30,757 bases of DNA from a virus, in the IMG/VR virus record IMGVR_UViG_3300027861_000138, positions 1 to 30,757 of that record; one strand, 5' to 3'. Made by a program: the position numbers and the translations under genes. How positions within the stretch are numbered: the first letter of the stretch is position 1; each line of letters starts with the position of its first letter. A model generated the notes under the pieces. It searched no databases, was not told the origin of the DNA, and was given only the letters and a program-made list of their open reading frames with translations. This document shows, piece by piece, positions 7,034-13,723 of this stretch.

Positions 7034-9380
7034 GTTGCGACTCCGTTGGGGTAGGTGTGAGATCGTGCACGTTAACGTGGGCGTATTCGTCGAGGACATC
7101 GGTCGGTGCGGAATCTACCGTGGAAGGGGTGAGGGCGTCGACGTCGAGGTCGGCGTATTGATCAACGGGATCGGCCGGTGCGGGGTCCGCCGTCGAAGGG
7201 GTGAGGGCGTCGACGTCGAGATCGGCGTATTCGTCGGTCGGCCCTTGGTCTGCGTTGCTGCGGTGGAGAGCGTTGAAATCCAAGTCGTCCAGGTTGACGG
7301 CGTCATACTCGCTGGGTGGCGGTTCGTAGACCGTTCGATCGGGGATCGAAACGGCCTCGAAGCCGGTTCGAACGGGGACGATATTGGCGGTCGGGGCGGC
7401 GTCGTCGGTGCCGGTGGCGCGGGCTGCGGCGAGCTGGTCGCTGCGCAAAGCGGCCACCTCGCGGGCGGCTGTACGCATGCGCTTGGGCGCCTCGCGGGCC
7501 GCCTGACCCAGCAGCTTGCGACGGCTGCGGACATTGCGAACGGCCTCGCGTAACTGGTCGACGGGCGTGCCAGCCGGGATCGGCACGTTGGCCGCCAGGT
7601 GATCAATTAAAACACGCGACGTGGGGTCGGGCGTGAACGCGTAACAGGAGCTGCAATCCGCAGGGTCGAGCGTGATGAATACGTCGCGGCCCACGAGACG
7701 ACGGAGCGGCGACGAGGTCGCACCGTACGTCAACGTAGTAGGGCCGACGCGGAAGGTGACGCCGTTGGCACCGACACGATAAACACCGCGCGCTTGCATG
7801 AGAGCCAATAACTCGGTTGAGCCGGCCTTACGCAGGCTGGTCGCGGTGCGCCAGACATCGCGGGGAGTCTGACCGTCGAGGCCGCCGTGGGAGCGGCGGT
7901 GATAAAGCTCGACGTAGTCGGTGAATCGATCGCGGACCAGGTCGAGCGAAGGGACGTCGACCTGGTCGATGAACTTGAGGACGGCGATACGCTTCCACGC
8001 TTTACCGTGCTTGGCGCGCAAGGCACGCTTTTGACTGTTGGTGTAGCCGCGCCGAATCTCGGCCAGACACTCCGGGCGGCTGACGGTGTCGCGCCCGCAA
8101 TACGTGGCGAACGTCTTGTCGAACTGATCGTGAACGGTACCGAAGAACCGCTCAATTTGACCCTTAGACCAAGGGCAATAGGGGTCGGCGTAGACGACGC
8201 CGACACCGAGCTCGCCTAAAACCCCATGCCAAAAGACGGTCTGCTGATGGCGTAGAACCTGTTGCCAGTCGGGACCGAGCTGGCGGCTGCAAACGTCACG
8301 CTCGCGCTTGGTGACGCCGGTCAAAAGTTCGCTACAGAAGTCCTTGCCCTGGTCGATGTGGAAGCGGTGGGGAACGGCCCACTGGGCGAACGCCATGCGC
8401 ATGGCACTTAGGATGGCGTCCTGGTTGGGTGAGACGCCGATATGCCAGCCGACAAGGCAGCGACTGCGGCAATCCTCGATTGCCGTCAGCCAGGGGCGCA
8501 ACTGCTCGCCGCTGTGATTACACCACAAATCGAGCCGGGCGTGGTCGGCGACGTACATCCAACCGGGTTCGATCGTCGTGTAGTCGATCTCTATATGAGG
8601 TAGATGCTTGTGAGCAAAGGCAGTCTGACCCTCGCGACGCAGACAGGTCTCGTCGAGCCGGTCATTGGCACGCAGCCAGCGGGTGGTTGCGGTGTAGCTG
8701 GACGGCCAGGACCAAGCGTTACGGGCCGCCTCGCGCAACGTGGCGTCGTGGCAGGTTTGGACCGAGTGCTTGGCCTGTGAGTGATACAGGGCGTAGAAGT
8801 AGTCGATGGCGTCGGCGGAGCGGCGCGTCGAACCCGCCGGGCCGTTGTAGGCGTCGATCAGGGCCTCGATGCCGCGTATGGAACCGTCGTCGCCCGCTGT
8901 GTTATACGCGCGCCGCCAGGCCCGGAGTGAGCGGGGGGAGATGCGGAATGCGTCACCCTCGCGGCGCCTGGCTTGGTTGACGATCCGGGCGGCGAGGGAT
9001 AACTCTGTGGCACGAGGCTCGGCGGTACACAGGTCACGCCAGCGAGCGAGCCAGAAATCCTTGCGGTAGGCGCGGTCGACCAGGTGCTCGGGATAGCGGG
9101 CCAAAAGTGACTCGCGATTGCGCCGGTCGCGGTCCGCGGAACCGGGGTCGAGGTTGGGATGGACCGAACGATGGACCCACCAGACGGGCTTGCCCCGGCC
9201 GTCGCGCGGCGGGCGGAGCTGAGCCAAGCCCCTAACAGACCACTGGGTGGCGGCGCGGTGACGCATGGTGCGCAACGGCTCGCCGGTGAGCCGGGCGGCC
9301 TCGTCGAGTGGGAGCCAGGCGTCTGATTGTGGATCAAGCGTAGGGGGTCGAGGATCGGTGATAGCAGGTAATGCACTCAT
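7020..9380 (-). CDS. MuA-like DDE transposase
   Basis: A 786-residue transposase, longer than MuA (663). Residues about 20-60 form a MuA-type N-terminal winged helix (LDEAARLTGEPLRTMRHRA). Residues about 105-160 hold an end-binding segment (RWRDLC, SLRAW). The RNase H fold catalytic triad is D279 (YVADH), D343 (HIDQGKDF) and E410 (KGQIERFF), close to MuA D269, D336 and E392. It should nick phage ends and join them to target DNA. The C-terminal 90 residues contain tandem acidic repeats built on DEYADLDVDALTPS; in MuA the C-terminus contacts MuB and ClpX. The ATG at 9380 follows AAAGG. It is followed directly by the MuB-like gene, as in all Mu relatives. Confidence 0.93.
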   Translation of the reverse strand: MSALPAITDPRPPTLDPQSDAWLPLDEAARLTGEPLRTMRHRAATQWSVRGLAQLRPPRDGRGKPVWWVHRSVHPNLDPGSADRDRRNRESLLARYPEHLVDRAYRKDFWLARWRDLCTAEPRATELSLAARIVNQARRREGDAFRISPRSLRAWRRAYNTAGDDGSIRGIEALIDAYNGPAGSTRRSADAIDYFYALYHSQAKHSVQTCHDATLREAARNAWSWPSSYTATTRWLRANDRLDETCLRREGQTAFAHKHLPHIEIDYTTIEPGWMYVADHARLDLWCNHSGEQLRPWLTAIEDCRSRCLVGWHIGVSPNQDAILSAMRMAFAQWAVPHRFHIDQGKDFCSELLTGVTKRERDVCSRQLGPDWQQVLRHQQTVFWHGVLGELGVGVVYADPYCPWSKGQIERFFGTVHDQFDKTFATYCGRDTVSRPECLAEIRRGYTNSQKRALRAKHGKAWKRIAVLKFIDQVDVPSLDLVRDRFTDYVELYHRRSHGGLDGQTPRDVWRTATSLRKAGSTELLALMQARGVYRVGANGVTFRVGPTTLTYGATSSPLRRLVGRDVFITLDPADCSSCYAFTPDPTSRVLIDHLAANVPIPAGTPVDQLREAVRNVRSRRKLLGQAAREAPKRMRTAAREVAALRSDQLAAARATGTDDAAPTANIVPVRTGFEAVSIPDRTVYEPPPSEYDAVNLDDLDFNALHRSNADQGPTDEYADLDVDALTPSTADPAPADPVDQYADLDVDALTPSTVDSAPTDVLDEYAHVNVHDLTPTPTESQHDVA
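7068..7320 (-). repeat. In-frame tandem repeats in transposase 3' end
   Basis: The DNA encoding the transposase C-terminus contains two near-identical blocks of about 70 bp, around 7125-7160 and 7190-7235, plus flanking degenerate copies. They encode repeats of the form EYADLDVDALTPSTADPAP. All copies stay in frame. Expansion and contraction by recombination would change only the length of the acidic tail, not the reading frame. Confidence 0.7.
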
Positions 9381-9388
9381 GGGCCTTT

Positions 9389-9640
9389 CTAAGCGGCGCG
9401 GGCGTCGTGGAGACGTTGAAGAAACTTGCCCAAGTCAACGGGGTCGCGCGTCGCCCGATGCTCGATGGTGAACTTTTCAACGAGACCCTCGGGTAACTTG
9501 TGCCACAGGGTCTCGAGGCCGAAGCCGCAGAAGTCACAGTAGAGGTACGTCACCTGGTCGGTGACCAGGTCCTCGATTGCGGCGTGCTCGCGACTGATGA
9601 AACCGTGGCACTTGGGGCACTGGTGTAAGGGTGCGAACAT
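9389..9640 (-). CDS. Small zinc-ribbon protein
   Basis: An 83-residue protein with two cysteine pairs, CPKC at 8-11 and CDFC at about 35-38, spaced as in a small zinc ribbon. The rest is helical and charged with no further motif. It sits between the transposase and a small membrane protein in the leftward operon, 8 nt from the transposase start. Zinc ribbons of this size usually bind nucleic acid or proteins; nothing narrows the role here. Confidence 0.6.
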   Translation of the reverse strand: MFAPLHQCPKCHGFISREHAAIEDLVTDQVTYLYCDFCGFGLETLWHKLPEGLVEKFTIEHRATRDPVDLGKFLQRLHDARAA

Positions 9641-9643
9641 GGT

Positions 9644-9889
9644 TTAAGTCTCCGGTGCCGGTTGGGCGGTTTTGGCCATCCGGCTATTTCGCGCGCAGGT
9701 TGGGCAGGAGTTGGTCAGATGCCGCTGCATGCTGTGGCGCTCGGCGTCGTCGAGTAAAACAACGCCGCGCATGGACGCACGACCGCACTGGCAGCGAACG
9801 GTCTGCCAGTGGATGCCGTCGAACAGATAGACCAGGCCGATGGTACAGAGGGCCAGTGACACGGCGAACAAGGCAACATCATGGATCAT
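9644..9889 (-). CDS. Small membrane protein with cysteine motifs
   Basis: An 81-residue protein. Residues 4-24 (DVALFAVSLALCTIGLVYLF) form a single membrane segment. The remainder carries CQCG near residue 33 and CPTC near residue 62, which could bind a metal once folded on one side of the membrane. It overlaps the upstream CII-like gene by ATGA, so it is translationally coupled to it, and is followed by the small zinc-ribbon gene after 3 nt. Function unknown. Confidence 0.55.
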   Translation of the reverse strand: MIHDVALFAVSLALCTIGLVYLFDGIHWQTVRCQCGRASMRGVVLLDDAERHSMQRHLTNSCPTCARNSRMAKTAQPAPET

Positions 9890-10407
9890 CGGGCGGGCTC
9901 CTTGGCGTGCATGGCGCGGTTGAACGTCTCGATGATGGCGCGGTGTAAGGCGGCGTCGGCCATCCGGTGATGAACGTAGGCGTCGGCGTAGGCCTGGACG
10001 GTGGAGGCGTCGAGCTCGTCGATGCGGCCGTCAGCCAACAGGTCGGCGATGTAGACCTGTTTTTGATGATGCAATCCACTTTCCTCGACCGCCCTGCGAA
10101 AGAAGTCGCGAGTGCTGGCGGGGGTGGCCTTGTCGTGAAAGAAGAGCTCGTAATCGGTGTGCATCAACACGAGGTCGGCGATGCGGGCGTCGTGGTAGTG
10201 CTCCAGAAGTCGCGCCCAAAACTCAATGGGGATGTTGTAACGGCCGCTGACGTAGTCGCTGATGGTCTGAATGGATCGGCCGGTCCAGCGGGCGACGCAC
10301 TTGCGAGTGACCATAACCGGCCGGCCGGTGACGTAATCAATGACGGTGGGCTCGTTGTCGACGAGGGTGAGTAAGAGCTCGACGTCGGTTCGCATCTCCC
10401 TATCCAT
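9886..10407 (-). CDS. CII-like phage regulatory protein
   Basis: A 173-residue protein with a helix-turn-helix-like segment at about residues 30-60 (CVARWTGRSIQTISDYVSGR, then IPIEFWARLLEHY). This arrangement and the overall length resemble the phage CII-type regulators found next to transposition genes in Mu-like and P2-like phages. It probably controls early transcription or replication. GGAGG lies six bases before the ATG at 10407; a longer frame to 10539 lacks a ribosome site. It is the first of a run of genes overlapping or nearly touching down to the transposase. The family assignment is tentative, DNA binding more likely than not. Confidence 0.55.
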   Translation of the reverse strand: MDREMRTDVELLLTLVDNEPTVIDYVTGRPVMVTRKCVARWTGRSIQTISDYVSGRYNIPIEFWARLLEHYHDARIADLVLMHTDYELFFHDKATPASTRDFFRRAVEESGLHHQKQVYIADLLADGRIDELDASTVQAYADAYVHHRMADAALHRAIIETFNRAMHAKEPAR

Positions 10408-10685
10408 TGAGGGCCTCCGTGCCTGGAAAAGCGACAGCGGAAATCCGGTTCCGTGCCGCTGAATTACGCTATCGTAGGGGTTGCCCCTGGCGGGCGGGGA
10501 GGGCAAAAGCTTGGAGTGGAGAGGATGGTGAGGGCGCACGTGCGCTTGAAACTCAACATCCGTCGCGGCGACACGAACTGCCGGTTACGACTGTTTCTCA
10601 CGGCTTTGCCTCCCCCGCCCGTGGCGGGGCTCGGTCCGGAAAACAATGCCGGCGGGACCGCCCCGCCGGCGTTACAGACGAAAAC
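10408..10685. other. Spacer with two strong hairpins
   Basis: This 278-bp gap upstream of the CII-like gene has no credible gene. Two perfect hairpins stand out: CCCCGCC-CGT-GGCGGGG at 10613-10629, and GCCGGCGGG-ACCGC-CCCGCCGGC at 10648-10670. Neither is followed by a T-run on either strand. They may attenuate leftward transcription from the promoter at 11039-11067 into the transposition genes, or be host-type interspersed repeats. No promoter was recognised for the downstream gene. Confidence 0.5.
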
Positions 10686-10871
10686 TCAGGGCCGCTTGTG
10701 GCGGCGACCGGATAAGCTGGTGGTTTCCCAGGCGCTGCTTACGGCGTAGTGAAGGCGGCGGACGACGGCGTCGAGGTTGTCGCAGTCGACGGTGAAGCTG
10801 ACGGTACGCGTCTTGTGGCGACGAAAATGGGTGGTCGGAATCGTGCACTTGACGGTGACTTTCTTGCGCAT
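10686..10871 (-). CDS. Small basic hypothetical protein
   Basis: A 61-residue basic protein, MRKKVTVKCTIPTTHFRRHK at the start, with no recognised domain. Its alternating strand pattern followed by a helix (DNLDAVVRRLHYAVSSAW) resembles the gene immediately upstream in general design. It lies one base after that gene's stop and would be the second gene on the leftward message starting near 11032. Small basic early proteins of this kind are often DNA-binding, but that is only a guess from charge. Confidence 0.5.
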   Translation of the reverse strand: MRKKVTVKCTIPTTHFRRHKTRTVSFTVDCDNLDAVVRRLHYAVSSAWETTSLSGRRHKRP

Positions 10872-10872
10872 G

Positions 10873-11031
10873 TCAGCCTGCCTTTCGTTTCTGGTCGCGG
10901 AGGTAATCGGCGACGACGCGGAGAAGCTGCTTAGGGGTGTAGCCGTCGACGGTGAGTGACTCGCTTTTGCGGCGCCGACGCTTGTCGCGGAACGTGACAT
11001 AAACGCCTTTATGTTGGCCGGTGAGTCTCAT
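10873..11031 (-). CDS. Small basic protein, first leftward early gene
   Basis: A 52-residue protein, very basic (RDKRRRRKSE near residue 16), with two strands and a C-terminal helix (TPKQLLRVVADYLRDQKRK). The ATG at 11031 lies at the predicted start of the leftward message, so it may be translated from a leaderless transcript; no Shine-Dalgarno site precedes it. An in-frame ATG at 11067 lies within the -35 box and is unlikely. By position it matches the Ner-type regulators that open early operons in Mu-like phages, but the sequence shows no clear Ner homology. Confidence 0.5.
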   Translation of the reverse strand: MRLTGQHKGVYVTFRDKRRRRKSESLTVDGYTPKQLLRVVADYLRDQKRKAG

Positions 11032-11038
11032 CGTACTT

Positions 11039-11067
11039 AGTGTAACATACGTAACGACGTTACGCAA
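11039..11067 (-). promoter_or_regulatory. Leftward early promoter
   Basis: On the minus strand TTGCGT (11062-11067) and TACACT (11039-11044) are 17 nt apart. The -10 box is identical to those of the two promoters near 1.0-1.1 kb. The start of transcription would fall near 11032, adjacent to the ATG at 11031, predicting a leaderless first gene. The spacer holds most of the palindrome at 11050-11064, so a bound repressor would occlude RNA polymerase. Confidence 0.6.
11050..11064. promoter_or_regulatory. Perfect palindromic operator
   Basis: CGTAACG-A-CGTTACG is a perfect 7+1+7 palindrome lying mostly between the -35 and -10 boxes of the leftward early promoter. A further GTAAC half-site lies just left at about 11042-11046. 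The divergent gene at 11103 encodes a plausible ribbon-helix-helix protein and is the best candidate ligand. The core CGTAA...CGTT is also similar to the left half of the end repeats at 66 and 175. Confidence 0.6.
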
Positions 11068-11102
11068 GTTGCATGTGGATTTTTTTTACAAAAGATGTAG
11101 GC

Positions 11103-11450
11103 ATGTCGGGTGGGTCAAAAGACAAGCCTGCTGCGAAGGTGCAGTTTAACTTCCGGATGACGCCAGAGGTGCGCCAGCATTTGACGAAGCTGTCGAGGGA
11201 TACGCTACTGGAGCCGCAGGTGTTGATGATGGCGGGTTTGGTTGCGTACGAGTGTCTCGCGCCGGGCCTACAGGAGCCGATACAGCGTTGGGCTCGGGCG
11301 ATCGGGAAGCGTGAAATCGAATGGGAGGACTTGATGCGTTCGCTTGAGAAGTGGAGAAAGGGGAACCTGGATCAGCGCACCTTACGAGCGGTGCTAGCAA
11401 CCCTGGGGGAAGTTGCGCGATCCAGCGAGAAAGAACGGCGTCAGGCATAG
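11103..11450 (+). CDS. Ribbon-helix-helix-like protein, candidate lysogeny repressor
   Basis: A 115-residue protein. Residues 11-45 (AKVQFNFRMTPEVRQHLTKL onward) follow the Arc/CopG pattern: a short strand, TPE-capped helix, a Ser/Thr turn, then a hydrophobic helix. The C-terminal half is helical and charged and may mediate oligomerisation. It is transcribed away from the early operon, with the palindrome at 11050-11064 between them. This is the position of the immunity repressor in many transposable phages, so a repressor role is likely by context, though it is unrelated in sequence to the Mu c repressor. The start at 11103 is preferred over an in-frame ATG at 11073 by position; its ribosome site (GTAGG) is weak. 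Confidence 0.6.
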   Translation: MSGGSKDKPAAKVQFNFRMTPEVRQHLTKLSRDTLLEPQVLMMAGLVAYECLAPGLQEPIQRWARAIGKREIEWEDLMRSLEKWRKGNLDQRTLRAVLATLGEVARSSEKERRQA

Positions 11451-11512
11451 CGTCGATGACGTAGTGTGCGATGTCGCGCGCCCGTTGGGGGCTTATTGTA
11501 GAAAGTGATGGA

Positions 11513-11609
11513 TGAGTCATGCGGGTCCTCCGAGTCGAACCCGGCACGCGTCATCCGTGACACGCGAGTCCGTGGCCACCGCCGGGTGAGCCAAAGCTGG
11601 CATGACTCA
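11513..11609 (-). other. Cloverleaf-like structured element, tRNA-like
   Basis: A 10-bp perfect inverted repeat (TGAGTCATGC at 11513-11522, GCATGACTCA at 11600-11609) encloses three further stem-loops. Read on the minus strand these are TGGC-T-CACC/GGTG-GCCA with loop CGGC, a stem closed by CGCGT/ACGCG, and CCGGG/CTCGG around TTCGA. The last resembles a tRNA T-arm. Some pairs on the minus strand are G-T wobbles that become A-C mismatches on the plus strand, which favours a minus-strand RNA. It is not a standard tRNA: no 7-bp acceptor joined to a normal T-arm, and no clean anticodon loop. Antisense to no gene; it lies between two rightward genes. Confidence 0.4.
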
Positions 11610-11671
11610 GTGAGCCATCGTGTGTAAGATACCGATTTTGTGGCGGGGAAGTCAAGGGGAAAATTCAGAAG

Positions 11672-12223
11672 GTGAACGTTTTTTGTCCGAACTGCGAGAA
11701 CGAGTGCTCGGAAGACGCGGCGGCATGTCCGAAGTGCGGGCATCCGCTGAAAGCGTCGGTGGTGCACGACGTTGAGCGATGGGCGCGCAAGCGTGGGCGA
11801 GGCTGGTGGGTTCGGTTTTCGTTGGCGTTGACGTTCGCAGTGGCCTCGGTTGCGGTGATGGTCGGAGTTTACAAGCACGAGAAGGCGTCGATCGTACGGT
11901 GCACGGAAGCGATGAGGGCATCGGGTGACGCGCATCGCAGGGCATTGGACCGGCAATGGGAGCGGGAGGAGTTGATCTTGAGGCTTGCAAATGCGCGAGG
12001 GTCGGGGTTTGAGGTGCTGAGCGCTGAGGAGCTGAGGGTGCTGGCGTGGCGGGCAGGTCGGATTGCCCGGGTCTATGGGATGGACGTGATTTCGGTATGT
12101 GAAGTATTAGCGGCGGTGGCAGGCGTGGGGGCAAGCGCTAAGGAGGAGTTGGACTTGTGCCTACTAGATTCGATGGGGGCTCTGGGTTCTTTTGACGTGA
12201 ATGTGATTCGGGTCGAAAGGTAG
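11672..12223 (+). CDS. Zinc-ribbon protein with one membrane segment
   Basis: A 183-residue protein with GTG start preceded at about ten bases by GGGGA. Residues 5-22 form a zinc ribbon, CPNC and CPKC, of the kind found at the N-termini of many bacterial membrane proteins. Residues about 48-67 (WVRFSLALTFAVASVAVMVGV) are one membrane span. The remaining 110 residues are helical and would face the other side of the membrane. It is not clearly a phage structural or replication protein; placed after the repressor candidate and before a rightward terminator, it may be expressed in the lysogen and change the host surface. That role is inferred from position alone. Confidence 0.6.
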   Translation: MNVFCPNCENECSEDAAACPKCGHPLKASVVHDVERWARKRGRGWWVRFSLALTFAVASVAVMVGVYKHEKASIVRCTEAMRASGDAHRRALDRQWEREELILRLANARGSGFEVLSAEELRVLAWRAGRIARVYGMDVISVCEVLAAVAGVGASAKEELDLCLLDSMGALGSFDVNVIRVER

Positions 12224-12457
12224 GGAAGATTTTTTTGATTTTGGGGTTGACAGGGCGTAGACGAGGCCGTAGGAGGGGTATCTGACAATCTGAAGGGTGA
12301 GTTACAGCGCCCTGAAACCGGAAAACAAATCGGGTCGATCGAAGATGATCGGCTGAAAATCTGAGCTGAAAACGGCGGAGACGCGGAGACGCGGAGACGG
12401 GTCCATGGGCTGACGCCCGTGGGTCCGAGCGCGAGAACGCGTAACCGATCGAGAAGG

Positions 12458-12508
12458 CCAGGTGCGATTGCCTCGTGATGGCGGGACAAACGCACCTGGT
12501 CTTTTTTT
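12458..12508 (+). terminator. Rightward intrinsic terminator
   Basis: CCAGGTGCG (12458-12466) pairs perfectly with CGCACCTGG (12491-12499), with a 24-nt loop, and is followed by TC and seven Ts. This would end transcription from the repressor candidate and zinc-ribbon membrane genes before the late operon. The minus strand has no T-run after the stem, so it should act only rightward. Confidence 0.7.
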
Positions 12509-12536
12509 GCGCCACCTGGCGGTGGGGCTACCTGAC

Positions 12537-12573
12537 GAATGGCGAATGGCGAATGGCAAATAGCGAATAGCGA
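12537..12573 (+). repeat. GAATGGC/GAATAGC heptamer array
   Basis: Five consecutive 7-bp units: three GAATGGC, then AAATAGC and GAATAGC. A related cluster of GCGAAT-N heptads, partly interrupted by a CCACC/GGTGG hairpin, lies at about 13190-13280, just before the first late gene. Confidence 0.8.
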
Positions 12574-12732
12574 CCACCCGGTGGAACGGCGGCCACGATG
12601 GCCGCATGGGCAGGGATGCACATGGCAAGGACGCCAGACAAAACGAGACCTCTTTCCCCTCCGATGAGAGGCCGGCCGGTTCGCCGTGTCCGGCCTCTTG
12701 TTGCGCACAGGGACGCGGATCCATTCCTGGCA

Positions 12733-12996
12733 GCCGGGGTCGGGGTGCGCTTGACACGCCTCGGCCCCGGGGCCCTTGCACGCAGGCTTGTCCGCTCCCT
12801 CACGGTCGCGGCTCTGATCAAGGCCGGGGCAACGAGATTCTTTCTCCATGCGACGGCCGGGGTCGAGGTGCGACCGCCGTGCCTCGGCCCCGGGAGCTTT
12901 GCACGCAGGCTTGTCCGCTCCCTCACGGTCGCGGCTCTGATCAAGGCGGGGAGGCTTGTCCGCTCCCTCACGGTCGCGGCTCTGATCAAGGCGGGG
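12733..12996 (+). repeat. 123-bp direct repeat with a 45-bp third partial copy
   Basis: Two copies of a block of about 95 bp lie 123 bp apart (starting at 12733 and 12856). A third partial copy starts 45 bp after the second core (12952 against 12907). The most conserved core is TTGTCCGCTCCCTCACGGTC followed by GCGGCTCTGATCAAGGC. One plus-strand frame reads LPHGRGSDQG in all copies. I judge it non-coding: no start site, no homologous domain, and all frames remain open only because spacings are multiples of three. Confidence 0.75.
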
Positions 12997-13095
12997 GTGA
13001 GGGCGATATCCTTCCTCCACTTACGGGCCGGGTTAGGCGCGCGCCAGGCGTGCGCCGAGCCCGGACCAGGCGGCGGAGGTACCTGGCGAAGGCGG

Positions 13096-13123
13096 AAGGA
13101 TGAGGGATGAAGGATGAAGGATG
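13096..13123 (+). repeat. AAGGATG heptamer array
   Basis: Four consecutive 7-bp units of AAGGATG or AGGGATG. Unlike the arrays at 16922, 22961 and 27294, this one does not run into the start codon of a gene; the next gene starts about 180 bp downstream. Confidence 0.8.
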
Positions 13124-13306
13124 AAGGGCAGCGGGCCGGCGGCGAGCCACGGATGGCAGGGGCATGGACGCCGCCGCCGGCCCTTAATTGAAAATTGCGA
13201 ATGGCGAATTGCGAATAGCGACCACCTGGCGGTGGGGCTGCCTCGGGAATTGCGAATAGCGAATTGCGAATAGCGAATGGGAATGTCAATCACAAAAGGA
13301 GACAGG

Positions 13307-13720
13307 ATGATGGCACAACGAGTTCGAGCTGTAGTTATAGGGGTTTTGGGATGTGTCACGCTGTGGCATACGGTGGGGTGCCTGCCTAGTGCGATGCCCA
13401 AGGAGTTCGCCCAGGTGGCGGAGCAGATGGTCAGCCAGGTCAGAGACCAGGGGGTACTGGACGACTTCAAGAGCAACCTGGACGCCAACGTGCAAAACCC
13501 GGGGCTGGAGAGCTATGTCAAGATCGTGACAGCAATGGGCATCCGGCTGGTGGGGGTCAACGGGGAAGTGGACCTGGCGACACGAGGGGCGGGAACGAAA
13601 CTGCCACGCGGCCTGCGCGAGAGTCTGATAAGCCAATTGGACGGGCCGATCAGCGATGAGCAGCGGAACGGAATCCTGCAGATCCTGGGCTGGAACCGGC
13701 AACAAGAAGGGCCGGACTGA
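13307..13720 (+). CDS. Predicted lipoprotein, first late gene
   Basis: A 137-residue protein. Residues 5-24 form a signal sequence with a basic start and hydrophobic core, ending in the lipobox-like TVGC with the lipidated cysteine at C25. The mature part is helical and amphipathic and has no known domain. GGAGA precedes the double ATG at 13307/13310 at good spacing; an upstream in-frame ATG at 13277 lies within repeats and is unlikely. As the first gene of the rightward operon it could take part in lysis, like an outer-membrane spanin, but it is larger than typical Rz1 and no partner or endolysin is adjacent. Function uncertain. Confidence 0.65.
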   Translation: MMAQRVRAVVIGVLGCVTLWHTVGCLPSAMPKEFAQVAEQMVSQVRDQGVLDDFKSNLDANVQNPGLESYVKIVTAMGIRLVGVNGEVDLATRGAGTKLPRGLRESLISQLDGPISDEQRNGILQILGWNRQQEGPD

Positions 13721-13723
13721 CAA

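Larger units (their letters stand above)
12224..13306. other. Gene-free repeat island between early and late arms
   Basis: About 1.1 kb with no credible gene, although long open frames exist because the repeat spacings (123 and 45 bp) are multiples of three. Contents in order: triple GCGGAGAC (about 12375-12398); a hairpin with stem CCATGGGC/GCCCGTGG; a rightward terminator (12458-12508); GAATGGC-type heptads; three CCACC/GGTGG hairpins (near 12511, 12575 and 13220); a repeated block at 12733-12996; GGATGAA heptads; and a second cluster of GCGAAT-N heptads. From memory, such repeats are common in planctomycete genomes and are often mis-annotated as hypothetical proteins. The late promoter probably lies here; TTGACA at 12247-12252 lacks a good -10 partner. 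Confidence 0.7.

Noticed and set aside
11513-11609. True tRNA gene on the minus strand
   Set aside because: There is a T-arm-like GTTCGACTC, but the T-stem fails with a 7-nt loop, no 7-bp acceptor follows at the right spacing, and no anticodon loop is evident.
12777-12996. CRISPR-like array
   Set aside because: Only three copies with unequal spacing (123 and 45 bp), flanking sequence is also partly repeated, and no cas genes are present.
12073-13289. Several long overlapping open frames on both strands of the repeat island (for example 12073-13020, 12528-13289, 12598-13110)
   Set aside because: They are made of repeats (DREGADKP, LPHGRGSDQ, SQFAIRNS types), have no ribosome sites, and remain open in many frames because repeat spacings are multiples of three.
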